This document shows, in pieces, positions 36,852 through 48,293 of a stretch of DNA of 64,000 nt. Location of the stretch: contig NZ_FMHT01000003.1 in the NCBI RefSeq assembly GCF_900091585.1, forward strand, positions 3,277,501 through 3,341,500. The letters run 5' to 3'. The DNA comes from Micromonospora nigra. Lineage in GTDB: Bacteria > Actinomycetota > Actinomycetes > Mycobacteriales > Micromonosporaceae. A program made the translations under genes and the position numbers. The notes under the pieces are model-generated. The model was not told the DNA's origin, made no database searches, and saw nothing but the letters and a program-made list of their open reading frames with translations. Every line of letters starts with the position of its first letter. The stretch's first letter is position 1.

Positions 36852-38126
36852 ATGACCGCGGTGGAGAACGACGCCGACGTTATCGTCGTGGGCGCCGGTC
36901 CCGGTGGCTCGGCGACCGCGTACCACCTGGCTCGGCACGGCGTCCGGGTGTTGCTGCTGGAGAAGACCGAGTTCCCCCGGGAGAAGGTCTGCGGCGACGG
37001 GCTGACCCCGCGCGCGGTGCGGCAGCTGATCCGGATGGGGGTCGACACCTCGCCCGAGGCCGGCTGGCTGCACAACAGGGGCCTGCGGGTGATCGGCGGC
37101 GGCGTCCGGCTCGAACTGGACTGGCCCGACCTGGCCAGCTTCCCCAACTACGGCCTGGTGCGCACCCGGCTCGACTTCGACGACCTGCTCGCCCAGCGGG
37201 CGGTCACCGCCGGCGCGGAGCTGCGCACCGGTGTCAACGTGATCGGTCCGGTGCTCGACGGCGCCAACCGGGTGGTCGGCGTCGAGGCCGAGGTCGGCCA
37301 GGACGGTTCCCCCGCCACCTTCCGCGCGCCGCTGGTGGTCGCCGCCGACGGGGTCTCCGGGCGGTTCCCGCTCGCGCTGGGGCTGGCCAAGCGGGAGGAC
37401 CGCCCGATCGGCGTGGCCGTCCGGCGCTACTACCGCAGCGCGGCCAAGCACGACGACGACTACCTGGAGTCCTGGTTGGAGCTGCGGGCCAAGGGCAGCG
37501 ACGCCCTGCTGCCCGGGTACGGCTGGATCTTCGGCCTCGGCGACGGTCGGGTCAACGTCGGGCTGGGTGTGCTGAACTCCTCCTCGGCCTTCGGGAAGAC
37601 CAACTACCGGCGGCTGCTGACCGACTGGCTCGCGAACACCCCCGAGGAGTGGGGGATGACCGACGAGACCAACGCGGAGGGGCCCATCCTCGGCGCGGCG
37701 CTGCCGATGGGCTTCAACCGGGTGCCGCACTACACTCGCGGGGTCATGCTGGTCGGCGACTCCGGCGGCATGGTCAACCCCTTCAACGGCGAGGGGATCG
37801 CGTACGCCATGGAGTCGGGCGAGCTGGCCGCGGAGATCGCGGTGCAGGCCCTGGCCCGCCCGGCCGGCGCCGAGCGGGAGCGGGCGCTGATGGCGTACCC
37901 GCAGGAGCTGAAGGCGCGGTTCGGTGGCTACTACCGGCTCGGCGGCGTCTTCGTGAAGCTCATCGGCCGCCCGGAGATCATGCGGCTGGCCACCAAGCAC
38001 GGCATGCCGCACCCGACCCTGATGCGTTTCGTGCTCAAGCTGCTGGCCAACCTGACCGACCCGCGTGGTGGGGACGCCATGGACCGGGTCATCAACGCGA
38101 TGACCAAGGCGGCACCGGCGGTGTAG
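36852..38126 (+). CDS. Geranylgeranyl reductase-family flavoprotein (possible menaquinone side-chain reductase)
   Basis: A 424-residue FAD-dependent oxidoreductase. The N-terminal dinucleotide motif is VGAGPGGS (13-20); KVCGDGLTPRAVRQL is the GGR-family active-site motif; GDSGGMVNPFNGEGIAYAMESG is the second FAD motif. Homologues adjoining nuo operons include mycobacterial MenJ, which saturates one isoprene unit of menaquinone. ATG 36852 chosen for GGGAGGAGG before it. It ends 112 bp upstream of nuoA and may be co-transcribed with it. Substrate assignment is from context. Confidence 0.9.
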   Translation: MTAVENDADVIVVGAGPGGSATAYHLARHGVRVLLLEKTEFPREKVCGDGLTPRAVRQLIRMGVDTSPEAGWLHNRGLRVIGGGVRLELDWPDLASFPNYGLVRTRLDFDDLLAQRAVTAGAELRTGVNVIGPVLDGANRVVGVEAEVGQDGSPATFRAPLVVAADGVSGRFPLALGLAKREDRPIGVAVRRYYRSAAKHDDDYLESWLELRAKGSDALLPGYGWIFGLGDGRVNVGLGVLNSSSAFGKTNYRRLLTDWLANTPEEWGMTDETNAEGPILGAALPMGFNRVPHYTRGVMLVGDSGGMVNPFNGEGIAYAMESGELAAEIAVQALARPAGAERERALMAYPQELKARFGGYYRLGGVFVKLIGRPEIMRLATKHGMPHPTLMRFVLKLLANLTDPRGGDAMDRVINAMTKAAPAV

Positions 38127-38238
38127 TGGACCTTCGGACGATCGATGCACCCCCCCGCCGACGGCCGCCGGGCGGGATGTGAATAGTGTGACTTTTTGTC
38201 AATGAGCAAGGGCAGGGAAGGACGAGCAGGAGAAGAAG

Positions 38239-38604
38239 ATGTCGCTCTCGCCGTACGCACCCATCATCGGGCTGTTCGCCCTCGCTGCGGGGTTCTCGCT
38301 GTTCTCCGTGGCCGCTGCCCGCTTCGCCGGCCCCCGCCGGCTCAACAAGGCCAAACTCGAGGCGTACGAGTGCGGCATCGAACCCAGCCCGCAGCCGATC
38401 GGCGGCAGCCGGTTCCCGGTCAAGTTCTACCTGACGGCGATGCTCTTCATCGTCTTCGACGTGGAAATGATCTTCCTCTACCCGTGGGCGGTGTCGTTCG
38501 ACGCGCTGCCGATGTTCGGGTTCATGGCGATGTTGGTGTTCATCGGTGCGGTCTTCGTCGCGTACGCCTACGAGTGGCGACGCGGCGGCCTGGACTGGGA
38601 CTGA
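38239..38604 (+). CDS. nuoA: NADH-quinone oxidoreductase subunit A
   Basis: A 121-residue membrane subunit of complex I with three helices. The loop between helices 1 and 2 carries the conserved [27 protein letters not shown], which borders the quinone site. ATG after AGCAGGAGAAGAAG. First gene of the 14-gene operon. The 112-bp leader contains a TAGTGT hexamer and the palindrome TGAC-TTTTT-GTCA (38189-38201), possible control elements. Confidence 0.96.
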   Translation: MSLSPYAPIIGLFALAAGFSLFSVAAARFAGPRRLNKAKLEAYECGIEPSPQPIGGSRFPVKFYLTAMLFIVFDVEMIFLYPWAVSFDALPMFGFMAMLVFIGAVFVAYAYEWRRGGLDWD

Positions 38605-38618
38605 GGGAGGAACGGCAG

Positions 38619-39290
38619 ATGGGTATCGAGGAGAAACTTCCCGCCGGAGTCCTGCTCACCTCGGTGGAGAAGCTGGTCAACTGGTCGCGCAAGTCGTCGG
38701 TCTGGGGGGCCACCTTCGGTCTGGCCTGCTGCGCCATCGAGATGATGGCCGCCGGTGGTCCGCACTACGACATGGGCCGATGGGGCATGGAGGTCTTCCG
38801 CGCCTCGCCCCGGCAGGCCGACCTGATGATCGTCGCCGGCCGGGTGAGCCAGAAGATGGCCCCGGTCCTGCGCCAGATCTACGACCAGATGGCCGAGCCC
38901 CGCTGGGTGCTCTCGATGGGTGTGTGCGCCAGCAGCGGCGGCATGTTCAACAACTACGCGATCGTGCAGGGCGTCGACCACGTCGTCCCGGTCGACATGT
39001 ACCTCCCGGGCTGCCCGCCCCGCCCGGAGATGCTCATCGACGCCATCCTCAAGCTGCGCGAGAAGATCGGCCACGAGCCGCTCGGCCCGAACGGCCGCAA
39101 GATGCTCGAGGCCCGCCAGGCGCGCGGCGACGTGCCGGTCGTGCCGTACGGCTCGATGCCGTCGTCGTACCGCAACGACAAGGCCCGCCGCGCCGAGTGG
39201 ACCCAGGCGGTCCGGGAGGGCCGCGAGGAGCAGCTGCGGATCGAGAACTGGATGAAGGCGCAGAACCACCTCCGGGGGAGTGTGAAGTGA
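38619..39290 (+). CDS. nuoB: NADH-quinone oxidoreductase subunit B
   Basis: A 223-residue peripheral subunit holding the terminal cluster N2 that reduces menaquinone. Ligand cysteines: the adjacent pair Cys37-Cys38 (ACCAIEMM), one in [14 protein letters not shown] and one in PGCPPRPE. The C-terminal 50 residues are a charged extension typical of actinobacterial NuoB. ATG with AGGGAGG; overlaps nuoC by 4 bp. Confidence 0.97.
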   Translation: MGIEEKLPAGVLLTSVEKLVNWSRKSSVWGATFGLACCAIEMMAAGGPHYDMGRWGMEVFRASPRQADLMIVAGRVSQKMAPVLRQIYDQMAEPRWVLSMGVCASSGGMFNNYAIVQGVDHVVPVDMYLPGCPPRPEMLIDAILKLREKIGHEPLGPNGRKMLEARQARGDVPVVPYGSMPSSYRNDKARRAEWTQAVREGREEQLRIENWMKAQNHLRGSVK

Positions 39291-40021
39291 CGTCCGACGA
39301 CAAGGTGCCCGGTGGCGGCGTACCCGTGCCGGTGACCCCGGCCGGAGCCACCAGCGGTGCCCCCGCCGAGTTCCCGCCGGACACGCCCGCCGGGCGCGGC
39401 ATGTTCGGCAACCAGGGCAGCGGCGACGTCTCCGGCTTCGGCGGCCTGGTCCGCCAGCGGCCGACCGTCGAGGATTCCCCCCGGCCGTACGGGAGCTACT
39501 TCGACGAGGTCCGCGACGCGCTGGAGGAGGCGTACCCGGCCTTCGGCGACGCGATCGAGAAGGTCGTGGTCGACCGGGGTGAACTGACCCTGCACGTCCG
39601 GCCGGAGCGCATCGCCGAGGTCTGCCAGGTGATGCGGGACGACCCGGCGCTGCGGTTCGAGCTGTGCTCCTCGGTGTCCGGGGTGGACTACCTCGGCGCG
39701 GACGCCCGCCGGCTGCACGTGGTCTACCAGCTCACCTCGATGACCTACCGGCGTCGGGTGCGGCTGGAGGCGGCGGTCTCCGTCGAGGAACCGCACCTGC
39801 CCAGCGTCACCTCCGTCTACCCGACGGCGGACTGGCAGGAGCGCGAGGCGTACGACATGTTCGGCATCGTCTTCGACGGCCACCCCGGCCTGACCCGGAT
39901 CCTCATGCCGGACGACTGGGAGGGCCACCCGCAGCGCAAGGACTACCCGCTCGGCGGCGTGCCCGTCGAGTACAAGGGCGCCGAGATCCCGCCGCCGGAC
40001 CGGAGGAGGTCCTACCAGTGA
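39287..40021 (+). CDS. nuoC: NADH-quinone oxidoreductase subunit C
   Basis: A 244-residue 30-kDa-type subunit of the hydrophilic arm. The signature [20 protein letters not shown] and [16 protein letters not shown] is near the C-terminus. The first 60 residues are a Pro/Gly-rich extension before the conserved domain. GTG start overlapping nuoB; stop overlaps nuoD. Separate from nuoD, unlike the fused NuoCD of enterobacteria. Confidence 0.96.
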   Translation: MTSDDKVPGGGVPVPVTPAGATSGAPAEFPPDTPAGRGMFGNQGSGDVSGFGGLVRQRPTVEDSPRPYGSYFDEVRDALEEAYPAFGDAIEKVVVDRGELTLHVRPERIAEVCQVMRDDPALRFELCSSVSGVDYLGADARRLHVVYQLTSMTYRRRVRLEAAVSVEEPHLPSVTSVYPTADWQEREAYDMFGIVFDGHPGLTRILMPDDWEGHPQRKDYPLGGVPVEYKGAEIPPPDRRRSYQ

Positions 40022-41343
40022 GTGCCTCGAACTACGCCACCGAGCGCGACACCACCGAGGGCAAGGTCTTCACCGTCACCGGCGGTGACTGGGACGAGGT
40101 CGTCTCGGGTGTCGACCCGATCAACGAGGGTCGCATCGTCGTCAACATGGGTCCGCAGCACCCGTCCACCCACGGCGTGCTCCGGCTCATCCTGGAGCTG
40201 GAGGGCGAGACGGTCCGCGAGGCCCGCTCCGTCGTCGGCTACCTGCACACCGGCATCGAGAAGAACCTGGAGTACCGCAACTGGGTCCAGGGTTCGACCT
40301 TCGTGACCCGGATGGACTACCTTGCCCCGATCTTCAACGAGACGGCGTACAGCCTCGCGGTGGAGAAGCTGCTGGGCATCGAGGACCAGATCACCGAGCG
40401 GGCCAACACCATCCGGGTGCTCATGATGGAGCTGAACCGGATCTCCTCGCACCTGGTCTGGGTGGCCACCACCGGCATGGAGCTCGGCGCCATCTCGGTG
40501 ATGCTGTACGGCTTCCGCGAGCGGGAGTACATCCTCGAGATCTTCGAGCTGATCACCGGCCTGCGGATGAACCACGCGTACGTCCGCCCCGGCGGCGTCG
40601 CGCAGGACGTGCCGGACGAGGCGATCGTCAAGATCCGCGAGTTCCTCAAGCTCATGCCGAAGAAGCTCAAGGAGTACGAGGACCTGCTCTCCGAGCAGCC
40701 GATCTGGACCCAGCGCACCCAGGGCGTCGCGGTGCTCGACGTGACCGGCTGCGTCGCGCTCGGCGTGACCGGGCCGGTGCTGCGTTCCGCCGGCCTGGCC
40801 TGGGACCTGCGCAAGACCATGCCGTACTGCGGCTACGAGTCGTACGAGTTCGACGTACCGACCCACCCCGACGGTGACGTGTGGGCCCGTTACCTGGTCC
40901 GGCTCGCCGAGATCCGCGAGTCGCTCAAGCTGGTCGAGCAGGCGCTGGACCGGCTCAGGCCGGGCCCGGTGATGGTGGCCGACAAGAAGATCGCCTGGCC
41001 CGCGCAGCTCGCCATCGGCGTCGACGGCATGGGTAACTCGCTGGAGCACGTCGCCAAGATCATGGGTCAGTCGATGGAGTCGCTGATCCACCACTTCAAG
41101 CTGGTCACCGAGGGGTTCCGGGTTCCACCGGGCCAGGTCTACGTCGGCATCGAGGCACCCCGTGGAGAGTTGGGCGTGCACGCGGTCTCCGACGGTGGCA
41201 CGCGGCCCTACCGGGTGCACTACCGGGAGCCGAGCTTCGTCAACCTCCAGGCCCTCCCGGCGATGGCCGAGGGCGGCCTGATCGCCGACGTGATCGCCGG
41301 CGGCGCCTCGCTGGACCCCGTCATGGGAGGTTGTGACCGGTGA
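40018..41343 (+). CDS. nuoD: NADH-quinone oxidoreductase subunit D
   Basis: A 441-residue 49-kDa-type subunit that forms most of the quinone pocket with NuoB. Conserved [15 protein letters not shown] carries the quinone-contacting His, and [15 protein letters not shown] follows; the C-terminus ends in the [13 protein letters not shown] motif. GTG start overlapping nuoC, with GGAGGAGG before it; stop overlaps nuoE. Confidence 0.97.
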   Translation: MSASNYATERDTTEGKVFTVTGGDWDEVVSGVDPINEGRIVVNMGPQHPSTHGVLRLILELEGETVREARSVVGYLHTGIEKNLEYRNWVQGSTFVTRMDYLAPIFNETAYSLAVEKLLGIEDQITERANTIRVLMMELNRISSHLVWVATTGMELGAISVMLYGFREREYILEIFELITGLRMNHAYVRPGGVAQDVPDEAIVKIREFLKLMPKKLKEYEDLLSEQPIWTQRTQGVAVLDVTGCVALGVTGPVLRSAGLAWDLRKTMPYCGYESYEFDVPTHPDGDVWARYLVRLAEIRESLKLVEQALDRLRPGPVMVADKKIAWPAQLAIGVDGMGNSLEHVAKIMGQSMESLIHHFKLVTEGFRVPPGQVYVGIEAPRGELGVHAVSDGGTRPYRVHYREPSFVNLQALPAMAEGGLIADVIAGGASLDPVMGGCDR

Positions 41344-42458
41344 GCACCTTTACCGAACAGACCCGCGAGCGGGCCCGGGAGATCATCGCCCGGTACCCGG
41401 CCGACCGGTCCCGCTCGGCGCTGCTGCCGCTGCTGCACCTGGTGCAGGCCGAGGAGGGCTACGTCTCCCCGGCCGGGGTGGCGTTCTGCGCCGAGGTCCT
41501 CGGGCTGAACAAGGCCCAGGTCGGTGCGGTCGCCACCTTCTACACCATGTACAAGCGCCGGCCAACCGGTGACTACCTGGTCAGCGTGTGCACCAACACC
41601 ATGTGCAACGTGCTGGGCGGCCAGGAGGTCTACGACACCCTCGCCGAGCACCTCGGCGTCGGGCACGACGAGACCACCGCCGACGGCACGATCACCCTGG
41701 AGCACGCCGAGTGTCTGGCGGCCTGCGACTACGGGCCGGTGATGACCGTCAACTACGACTTCTTCGACGGCGTGGACCCGCAGACCGCGGTGGGTGTCGT
41801 CGAGGAGTTGCGCGCGGGCGGGCAGCCGACGTCGAGCCGGGGCGCCCGGCTCTGCACCCTGAAGCAGATGTCGGTGCAGTTGGCCGGCTTCGCCGACGAG
41901 CGGGAGGGTGCGGTCGCCGACGGCGTGCCGGGTGAGCCGACCCTGCGCGGCCTGCGGCTGGCCCAGGAGCACGGCATCTCGGTGCCGGGCTTCGACCCGA
42001 ACACTCCCATCCGCAGCAAGGCGGAGGCGGACGCGGCGGCGGAGCAGGCCAAGGCCGCCGCACCGGCCGCCAGGGCCGCCGCCCCGGCTGCGGGCAAGGC
42101 CGGGGTCGGCGAGTCGGCCCCCGCCGCCGCGGCCACCGGCACCACCGCTCCCGACGTTGCCGGACCCGACCGGAAGTCGCCCGAGGTGCGGGCGGCCGAG
42201 ACCCGCCAGCCGGACGCGCAGACCCCGGTGCCGGACGCCCCGGGCACCAAGGTGCCGGTCGACGGCGCTCCGGCGGAGCCGGCCGACGCTCGGGCGGCCG
42301 AAGCCGCCGGCGTGGCGGACAACCCGGTGGCCGGTGACGGCAAGCCCGCCGGCGACGACGCCGACGCGCAGGAGCGCAACCTCAGGGACGCGGAGGCGAG
42401 CGCGGGCAGCGAGCCCGCGAGCCCCGCAGCCGGGAGCGAAGGGGGAACCCGACAGTGA
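41340..42458 (+). CDS. nuoE: NADH-quinone oxidoreductase subunit E with long disordered tail
   Basis: A 372-residue 24-kDa-type subunit. Residues 1 to about 220 are the thioredoxin-like domain with the N1a 2Fe-2S ligands Cys84, Cys89, Cys125 and Cys129. From about residue 225 a low-complexity Ala/Pro/Glu/Lys tail of roughly 145 residues follows, nearly doubling the usual length. The last 20 residues are encoded by a copy of the dispersed repeat (42396-42445). GTG start and stop each overlap the neighbouring genes by 4 bp, so the tail is truly in frame with the operon. Confidence 0.95.
   Translation: MSTFTEQTRERAREIIARYPADRSRSALLPLLHLVQAEEGYVSPAGVAFCAEVLGLNKAQVGAVATFYTMYKRRPTGDYLVSVCTNTMCNVLGGQEVYDTLAEHLGVGHDETTADGTITLEHAECLAACDYGPVMTVNYDFFDGVDPQTAVGVVEELRAGGQPTSSRGARLCTLKQMSVQLAGFADEREGAVADGVPGEPTLRGLRLAQEHGISVPGFDPNTPIRSKAEADAAAEQAKAAAPAARAAAPAAGKAGVGESAPAAAATGTTAPDVAGPDRKSPEVRAAETRQPDAQTPVPDAPGTKVPVDGAPAEPADARAAEAAGVADNPVAGDGKPAGDDADAQERNLRDAEASAGSEPASPAAGSEGGTRQ
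42396..42445 (+). repeat. Dispersed junction repeat, copy inside the nuoE 3' end
   Basis: GCGAGCGCGGGCAGCGAGCC begins a diverged copy with the CCCGCAGCCGGGAGCGAAGG block near its end. It is read as the last codons of nuoE ([17 protein letters not shown]) and its purine-rich end lies about 9 bp before the nuoF GTG. Confidence 0.7.
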
Positions 42459-43771
42459 CGACGCCTCGGCCGGAGACGCTGGCCAAGCTGACGCCGGTGC
42501 TGACCAAGCGCTGGCTGTCGCCCGACGCCTGGCGGATCGGCACCTACGAGAAGCTGGACGGCTACGCCGCCCTGCGCAAGGCGCTCAAGGCCCACCCCGA
42601 CGACCTGATCCAGCTGATCAAGGACTCGGGGCTGCGCGGTCGTGGCGGTGCGGGCTTCCCCACCGGCCTCAAGTGGGGTTTCATCCCGCAGGGCGACGGC
42701 AAGCCGCACTACCTGGTGGTCAACGCCGACGAGGGCGAGCCGGGCACCTGCAAGGACCTCCCGCTGATGACGCACGACCCGCACTCGCTGGTCGAGGGCG
42801 TCATCATCGCGTCGTACGCGATCCGCGCCAACCGCGCCTACATCTACATCCGGGGCGAGGCGGTGCACGCCGCCCGCCGGCTGCGCAACGCGGTGCAGGA
42901 GGCCCAGGCCAAGGGCTACCTCGGGCGGAACATCCTCGGCACCGGGTTCGACCTGGAGCTGGTGGTGCACTCGGGAGCCGGAGCGTACATCTGCGGCGAG
43001 GAGACGGCGCTGCTGGACTCGCTGGAGGGGTTCCGGGGGCAGCCCCGGCTGCGCCCGCCGTTCCCGGCGACCCACGGCCTGTACGCCAGCCCGACGGTGG
43101 TCAACAACGTCGGCACCATCGCCAGCGTTCCGTACATCGTGCTGGGTGGGGCGGACTGGTGGAAGACGATGGGCACGGAGAAGTCCTCCGGGCCGATGAT
43201 CTACTCGCTGTCCGGGCGGATCGCCAACCCGGGCCAGTACGAGTGCACGATGGGCGTGACGCTGCGCGAGCTGCTGGAGCTGGCCGGTGGCATGCAGCCC
43301 GGCCACCAGCTGCGGTTCTGGACCCCGGGCGGCTCCTCGACGCCGCTGCTCACGGCCGAGCACCTGGACGTTCCGCTGGACTTCGAGGGGGTGGCCGCCG
43401 CCGGGTCGATCCTCGGCACGACGGCCACGCAGATCTTCTCCGACCAGGACTGCCCGGTGTACGCGACGTACCGGTGGCTGGAGTTCTACCACCACGAGTC
43501 GTGCGGCAAGTGCACCCCGTGCCGGGAGGGCAACTACTGGATGGTCCGGGTGTACCGGCGGATCCTCGCCGGGCAGGGCACCCACGAGGACCTGGACACC
43601 CTGCTCGACACCTGCGACAACATCCTCGGTCGCTCGTTCTGCGGCCTGGGTGACGGTGCGACCAGCTCGGTGACCTCCTCCCTGAAGTACTTCAAGCAGG
43701 ACTACCTCGACTACATCGAGGGTCGTACCGCGCCGAAGCTGTCGGACAAGCAGTTGGTGGGAGCCCACTAA
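42455..43771 (+). CDS. nuoF: NADH-quinone oxidoreductase subunit F
   Basis: A 438-residue 51-kDa-type subunit that binds NADH and FMN and carries cluster N3. [18 protein letters not shown] is the NADH-binding glycine motif, [12 protein letters not shown] the FMN motif, and [12 protein letters not shown] plus the later Cys in [10 protein letters not shown] bind 4Fe-4S. GTG start overlaps nuoE; TAA stop shares one base with the nuoG ATG. Confidence 0.97.
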   Translation: MTTPRPETLAKLTPVLTKRWLSPDAWRIGTYEKLDGYAALRKALKAHPDDLIQLIKDSGLRGRGGAGFPTGLKWGFIPQGDGKPHYLVVNADEGEPGTCKDLPLMTHDPHSLVEGVIIASYAIRANRAYIYIRGEAVHAARRLRNAVQEAQAKGYLGRNILGTGFDLELVVHSGAGAYICGEETALLDSLEGFRGQPRLRPPFPATHGLYASPTVVNNVGTIASVPYIVLGGADWWKTMGTEKSSGPMIYSLSGRIANPGQYECTMGVTLRELLELAGGMQPGHQLRFWTPGGSSTPLLTAEHLDVPLDFEGVAAAGSILGTTATQIFSDQDCPVYATYRWLEFYHHESCGKCTPCREGNYWMVRVYRRILAGQGTHEDLDTLLDTCDNILGRSFCGLGDGATSSVTSSLKYFKQDYLDYIEGRTAPKLSDKQLVGAH

Positions 43772-46272
43772 TGACCGATGTAGTCAAGGCCCCGGAAACC
43801 GTCACGCTGACCATCGACGGCGTCGAGGTCACCGCCCCGAAGGGGGCGCTGCTGATCCGGGTCGCCGAGCAGTTGGGGACCGAGATCCCCCGGTTCTGCG
43901 ACCACCCGCTGCTGGCCCCGGCGGGTGCCTGCCGGCAGTGCCTGGTCGAGGTGGAGGGCCAGCGCAAGCCGGTCGCCTCCTGCACCCAGACCGTCTCGGA
44001 CGGCATGGTGGTCCGCACCCAGCTCACCTCCCCGGTCGCCAAGAAGGCGCAGGAGGGGGTCATGGAGCTGCTGCTGATGAACCACCCGCTCGACTGCCCG
44101 ATGTGTGACAAGGGCGGCGAGTGCCCGCTGCAGAACCAGGCGATGTCCACCGGCCGCACGGACTCGCGGTTCCACGAGCACAAGCGGGAGTACCCGAAGC
44201 CGCTGCCGATCAGCACCCAGGTGCTGCTCGACCGCGAGCGCTGCGTGCTCTGCCAGCGCTGCACCCGGTTCTCCGACGAGATCGCCGGCGACAAGTTCAT
44301 CGACCTGATGGGCCGGTCGTCCGCCGAGGAGATCAACATCTACCGGGACGAGGAGTACGGCGGGCAAGCGGACGAGGGCGATGACGGCGATGTGCCGTTC
44401 AACTCGTACTTCTCCGGCAACACGGTGCAGATCTGCCCGGTCGGCGCGCTGACCGGCGCCCAGTACCGGTTCCGGGCCCGCCCGTTCGACCTGGTCTCCA
44501 CCCCGAGCGTCTGCGAGCACTGCTCGGCCGGTTGCGCCCAGCGCACCGACTGGCGGCGCGGCAAGGTGCTGCGCCGGCTGGCCGGCGACGACCCGCAGGT
44601 CAACGAGGAGTGGAACTGCGACAAGGGGCGGTGGGGCTTCCAGTACGCCCGCGCCTTCGACCGGCTCACCACCCCGCTCGTGCGCGACCGGCACACCGGC
44701 GAACTGCGCGAGGTGTCCTGGAGCGAGGCGCTGAGCGCCGCCGCCGAGGGGCTGCGCGCCGCCCGGGACGCCGGCCAGGGCACCGCCGTGCTCACCGGCG
44801 GTCGGCTGACCGTCGAGGACGCCTACGCGTACGCGAAGTTCGCCCGCGTGGCCCTGCACACCAACGACATCGACTTCCGGGCCCGGCCGGTGTCCCGTGA
44901 GGAGACCGACTTCCTCGCCAGCACGGTCGCCGGAGCCACCGACGTCACCTACGCCGACGTGGAGAACGCGCCGGCGGTGGTGCTGGTCGGCCTGGAGCCG
45001 GAGGAGGAGTGCCCCATCCTCTTCCTGCGGCTGCGCAAGGCGTACCTGAAGAAGAAGCTGACGGTGTACGCGATCGCGCCGTTCGCCACCCGCGGCCTGG
45101 AGAAGCTCGGGGCCAAGCTGGCCCGGGTGGTGCCGGGCGAGGAGGCCAGCGTGCTCGCCGAGCACGCCACGGTCGCCGAGGCGCTGGGCACCCCGGGCGC
45201 GATCCTGATCGTGGGCGAGCGGCTGGCCACCGTGCCGGGCGGGCTCTCCGCCGCCGTGGCGGTGGCCCGGCGTACCGGAGCGAAGCTGGCCTGGGTGCCG
45301 CGGCGTGCGGGTGACCGCGGTGCCGTCGACACCGGCTGCCTGCCCAACCTGCTCCCCGGCGGACGCCCGGTCACCGAGCCGGCCGCCCGAGCCGAGCTGG
45401 GCGAGGCGTGGGACATCCCGGCGGGGGTCATCCCCAGCCAGGCCGGCCGGGACACCGACGGCATCCTCGCCGCCGCCGTGAACGGTCAGCTCGGCGCGCT
45501 GGTGGTGGCCGGCGTCGACCCGGCCGACCTGGCCGACCCGCGCCTGGCGGAGCAGGCTTTGGACGCGGTGCCGTTCCTGGTGAGCCTGGAGCTGCGCAAC
45601 TCGGCGGTGGCCCGCCGGGCGGACGTGGTCCTCCCGGTCGCCCCGGTGGTCGAGAAGGCCGGCAGCTTCCTGGACTGGGAGGGCCGGCTGCGCACCTTCG
45701 AGGCGGTGCTGGACACCCCCGCGATGACCGACGGTCGGGTGCTCGACGCGCTGGCCGCCCAGCTCGACGTGCGGCTGGGCACGGGCGACGTGCTCAGCGT
45801 CCGGCGGGAGCTGGGCGGGCTGCCGGCGACCCGGGTGGCGCGTACCGCCGCGCCGTCGGTGGAACCGGGCACCGTGCCGCAGCCCGGTGCGGGTGCGGCC
45901 GTGCTCGCCACCTGGCACCAGCTGATCGACCTGGGCAGCCTCACCGACGGCGACGAGCACCTCGCCGGCACCGCCCGCCCGCCGGTGGTCCGGCTGGGCA
46001 AGGGCACGGCGGAGGCGCTCGGCGTGGCCGATGGCGAACCGGTGACGGTGGGCACCGACCGGGGGGCGCTGACCCTGCCGGTGGTGATCACCGAGATGCC
46101 GGACGGCGTCGTCTGGCTGCCGACCAACTCACCCGGCTCGACCGTCCGGCGCAGCCTCGGTGCGGCGTCCGGCTCGGTGGTACGGATCTCCGTGCCCGCC
46201 GCGACCGGGTCCGCCACCCCGGAAGCCGCCGGCCGGCCGGGCCCGCTCCTCAACTCCGGGGGTGCCCAGTGA
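43771..46272 (+). CDS. nuoG: NADH-quinone oxidoreductase subunit G
   Basis: An 833-residue 75-kDa-type subunit. The ferredoxin part binds 2Fe-2S through Cys43, Cys54, Cys57 and Cys71; His105, Cys109, Cys112 and Cys118 form the His-ligated cluster; [10 protein letters not shown] with CPVGAL forms the next; and CEHCSAGC with a later Cys forms the extra N7 cluster. The rest is a molybdopterin-oxidoreductase-like domain without cofactor. TGA stop lies in the GTGA that begins a dispersed repeat copy. Confidence 0.97.
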   Translation: MTDVVKAPETVTLTIDGVEVTAPKGALLIRVAEQLGTEIPRFCDHPLLAPAGACRQCLVEVEGQRKPVASCTQTVSDGMVVRTQLTSPVAKKAQEGVMELLLMNHPLDCPMCDKGGECPLQNQAMSTGRTDSRFHEHKREYPKPLPISTQVLLDRERCVLCQRCTRFSDEIAGDKFIDLMGRSSAEEINIYRDEEYGGQADEGDDGDVPFNSYFSGNTVQICPVGALTGAQYRFRARPFDLVSTPSVCEHCSAGCAQRTDWRRGKVLRRLAGDDPQVNEEWNCDKGRWGFQYARAFDRLTTPLVRDRHTGELREVSWSEALSAAAEGLRAARDAGQGTAVLTGGRLTVEDAYAYAKFARVALHTNDIDFRARPVSREETDFLASTVAGATDVTYADVENAPAVVLVGLEPEEECPILFLRLRKAYLKKKLTVYAIAPFATRGLEKLGAKLARVVPGEEASVLAEHATVAEALGTPGAILIVGERLATVPGGLSAAVAVARRTGAKLAWVPRRAGDRGAVDTGCLPNLLPGGRPVTEPAARAELGEAWDIPAGVIPSQAGRDTDGILAAAVNGQLGALVVAGVDPADLADPRLAEQALDAVPFLVSLELRNSAVARRADVVLPVAPVVEKAGSFLDWEGRLRTFEAVLDTPAMTDGRVLDALAAQLDVRLGTGDVLSVRRELGGLPATRVARTAAPSVEPGTVPQPGAGAAVLATWHQLIDLGSLTDGDEHLAGTARPPVVRLGKGTAEALGVADGEPVTVGTDRGALTLPVVITEMPDGVVWLPTNSPGSTVRRSLGAASGSVVRISVPAATGSATPEAAGRPGPLLNSGGAQ

Positions 46273-46295
46273 GCCCCGCTGTCGCGAACGAAAGG
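46269..46295 (+). repeat. Dispersed junction repeat, short copy between nuoG and nuoH
   Basis: GTGAGCCCCGCTGTCGCGAACGAAAGG: only the outer parts of the element remain. GTGA overlaps the nuoG stop and the GAACGAAAGG end supplies the Shine-Dalgarno for nuoH. Listed in two parts: GTGAGCCCCGC and TGTCGCGAACGAAAGG. Confidence 0.8.
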
Positions 46296-46303
46296 TGGGC
46301 CCA

Positions 46304-47650
46304 GTGCTGACCTACCTGGCCCAGGATCCGACGCTGGCCGACTTCGGCCGGGACCCCTGGTGGCTGGTCCTCGGAAAGATCCTCTTCGCCTTCGTCTTCG
46401 GTCTGCTCGCCACCCTGCTCGGCGTCTGGTTCGAGCGGCGGGTCGTGGGCTTCATGCAGGTGCGGCCCGGCCCCAACCAGGTCGGCCCGTTCGGTCTGCT
46501 GCAGACCCTCGCCGACGGCCTGAAGATGGCCTTCAAGGAAGACATCCTGCCGAAGTCGGCGGACAAGGTCGTCTACTTCTTCGCCCCGGCGATCTCGGTG
46601 ATCTGCGCGGTCACCGCGCTGTCGGTGATCCCGTTCGGCCCGATGGTGAGCATCTTCGGTCACTGGACGCCGCTCCAGGTCACCGACGTGCCGGTGGCGG
46701 TGCTGGTGGTGCTGGCCTGCTCGTCGATGGCGGTGTACGGCATCGTGCTGGCCGGCTGGGCGTCCGGCTCGACCTACCCGCTGCTCGGCGGGTTGCGCTC
46801 CACCGCCCAGCTCATCTCGTACGAGGTGGCGCTGGGGCTGTCCATCGTGGCGGTCTTCATGCTCTCCGGCACGATGTCGACCAGCGGGATCGTCGCCGCC
46901 CAGGGGGACGGCACCCGGCTCACCCTGTTCGGCGCGGACGTCCAGGGGCCCGGCTGGTATGCGCTGCTGCTCTTCCCGAGCTTCGTGATCTTCTTCATCT
47001 CCATCGTGGGTGAGACCAACCGGCCGCCGTTCGACCTGCCCGAGGCGGAGTCGGAGCTGGTCGCCGGCTTCATGACGGAGTACAGCTCGCTGAAGTTCGC
47101 GCTGATCATGCTCTCTGAGTACGTCGCGATGGTGACCATGTCGGCCTTCACCGTGACGCTGTTCCTCGGCGGCTGGCGGGCACCGTGGCCGATCACCTTC
47201 TGGGAGGGGGCGAACAGCGGCTGGTGGCCGATGCTCTGGTTCTTCGGCAAGGTCGTCCTGCTGGTCTTCGTCTTCGTCTGGCTGCGGGGCACGCTGCCCC
47301 GGCTGCGGTACGACCAGTTCATGCGGCTGGGCTGGAAGGTGCTGATCCCGGTCAACCTGGTCTGGATCGTCGTCCTGGCGGGCTTCCTGAAGACGCAGGG
47401 CTGGGAACGCGCCGACCGGCTGGTGGTCTACGGGATCATCGCCGGGGTGGTGCTGCTGGCGACGCTGTTCTGGCCGAGCCGGAAGCCCCAGCCGCAGGCG
47501 CCGCTCCAGGAGCAGGTCGACAACCGGCCGTCGGGCAGCTTCCCGCTGCCCCCGATGGACCTGCAGGTTCCACCGAGCCCGCGCACCAGGCGCGTGGTCG
47601 CCGAGCGGGAACCGGCCAACATCGCCGGCCCGGACTCCAGGGAGGTGTGA
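46304..47650 (+). CDS. nuoH: NADH-quinone oxidoreductase subunit H
   Basis: A 448-residue membrane subunit joining the two arms, about eight to nine helices. The amphipathic quinone-channel region [23 protein letters not shown] and the acidic loop [21 protein letters not shown] are conserved. The last 50 residues after the final helix are a Pro/Arg-rich soluble extension. GTG 46304 after AAAGG from the repeat; 1-bp gap to nuoI. Confidence 0.97.
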   Translation: MLTYLAQDPTLADFGRDPWWLVLGKILFAFVFGLLATLLGVWFERRVVGFMQVRPGPNQVGPFGLLQTLADGLKMAFKEDILPKSADKVVYFFAPAISVICAVTALSVIPFGPMVSIFGHWTPLQVTDVPVAVLVVLACSSMAVYGIVLAGWASGSTYPLLGGLRSTAQLISYEVALGLSIVAVFMLSGTMSTSGIVAAQGDGTRLTLFGADVQGPGWYALLLFPSFVIFFISIVGETNRPPFDLPEAESELVAGFMTEYSSLKFALIMLSEYVAMVTMSAFTVTLFLGGWRAPWPITFWEGANSGWWPMLWFFGKVVLLVFVFVWLRGTLPRLRYDQFMRLGWKVLIPVNLVWIVVLAGFLKTQGWERADRLVVYGIIAGVVLLATLFWPSRKPQPQAPLQEQVDNRPSGSFPLPPMDLQVPPSPRTRRVVAEREPANIAGPDSREV

Positions 47651-47651
47651 C

Positions 47652-48293
47652 GTGGGCGCGATCACCGGAACGTTCAAGGGCTTCGGTGTCACCTTCTCGC
47701 ACATGTTCAGGAAGGTCGTCACCACCGACTACCCGTTCAAGCCGCCGGTCTCGGCGCCGCGCTACCACGGGCGGCACATCCTCAACCGGCACCCGGACGG
47801 CCTGGAGAAGTGCATCGGCTGTGAGCTGTGCGCCTGGGCCTGCCCGGCCGACGCGATCTACGTCGAGGGTGGCGACAACACCGACGAGCAGCGGTTCTCG
47901 CCGGGCGAGCGGTACGCCAGCATCTACCAGATCAACTACGCCCGGTGCATCTTCTGCGGACTCTGCATCGAGGCGTGTCCGACCCGGTCGCTGACCATGA
48001 GCAACGAGTACGAGCTGGCCCGGGACAACCGGCAGGATCTGATCTTCACGAAGGAGCAGCTGCTCGCGCCGCTGCTGCCCGGCATGGAGCAGCCGCCGCA
48101 CCCGATGCGCCTGGGCGACAGCGAGAAGGACTACTACGTCGGCGCGCTCACCAACCCGGGCACGTCGGCCGGTGCGGAGACCTCCCCGATGGGTCCGGGC
48201 CGCTACCGGCTCGACGAGCACCCGGGTGTGGAGTTCCCCGGCGCCGAGCAGGCCGCCCAGCGGGCCGAGGCGGGCAAGGGAGAGACGGCATGA
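47652..48293 (+). CDS. nuoI: NADH-quinone oxidoreductase subunit I
   Basis: A 213-residue ferredoxin-like subunit with two 4Fe-4S clusters (N6a/N6b type): Cys54, Cys57, Cys60, Cys64 and Cys99, Cys102, Cys105, Cys109. The C-terminal 60 residues, rich in Gly/Pro/Glu, are an actinobacterial extension. GTG after AGGGAGGTG. Its stop overlaps nuoJ by 4 bp. Confidence 0.97.
   Translation: MGAITGTFKGFGVTFSHMFRKVVTTDYPFKPPVSAPRYHGRHILNRHPDGLEKCIGCELCAWACPADAIYVEGGDNTDEQRFSPGERYASIYQINYARCIFCGLCIEACPTRSLTMSNEYELARDNRQDLIFTKEQLLAPLLPGMEQPPHPMRLGDSEKDYYVGALTNPGTSAGAETSPMGPGRYRLDEHPGVEFPGAEQAAQRAEAGKGETA

Noticed and set aside
38189..38201. TGAC-TTTTT-GTCA before nuoA as a second Rex site
   Set aside because: The arms do not match TGTGAA/TTCACA; the adjacent TGTGAATAGTGTGAC is a direct, not inverted, repeat.
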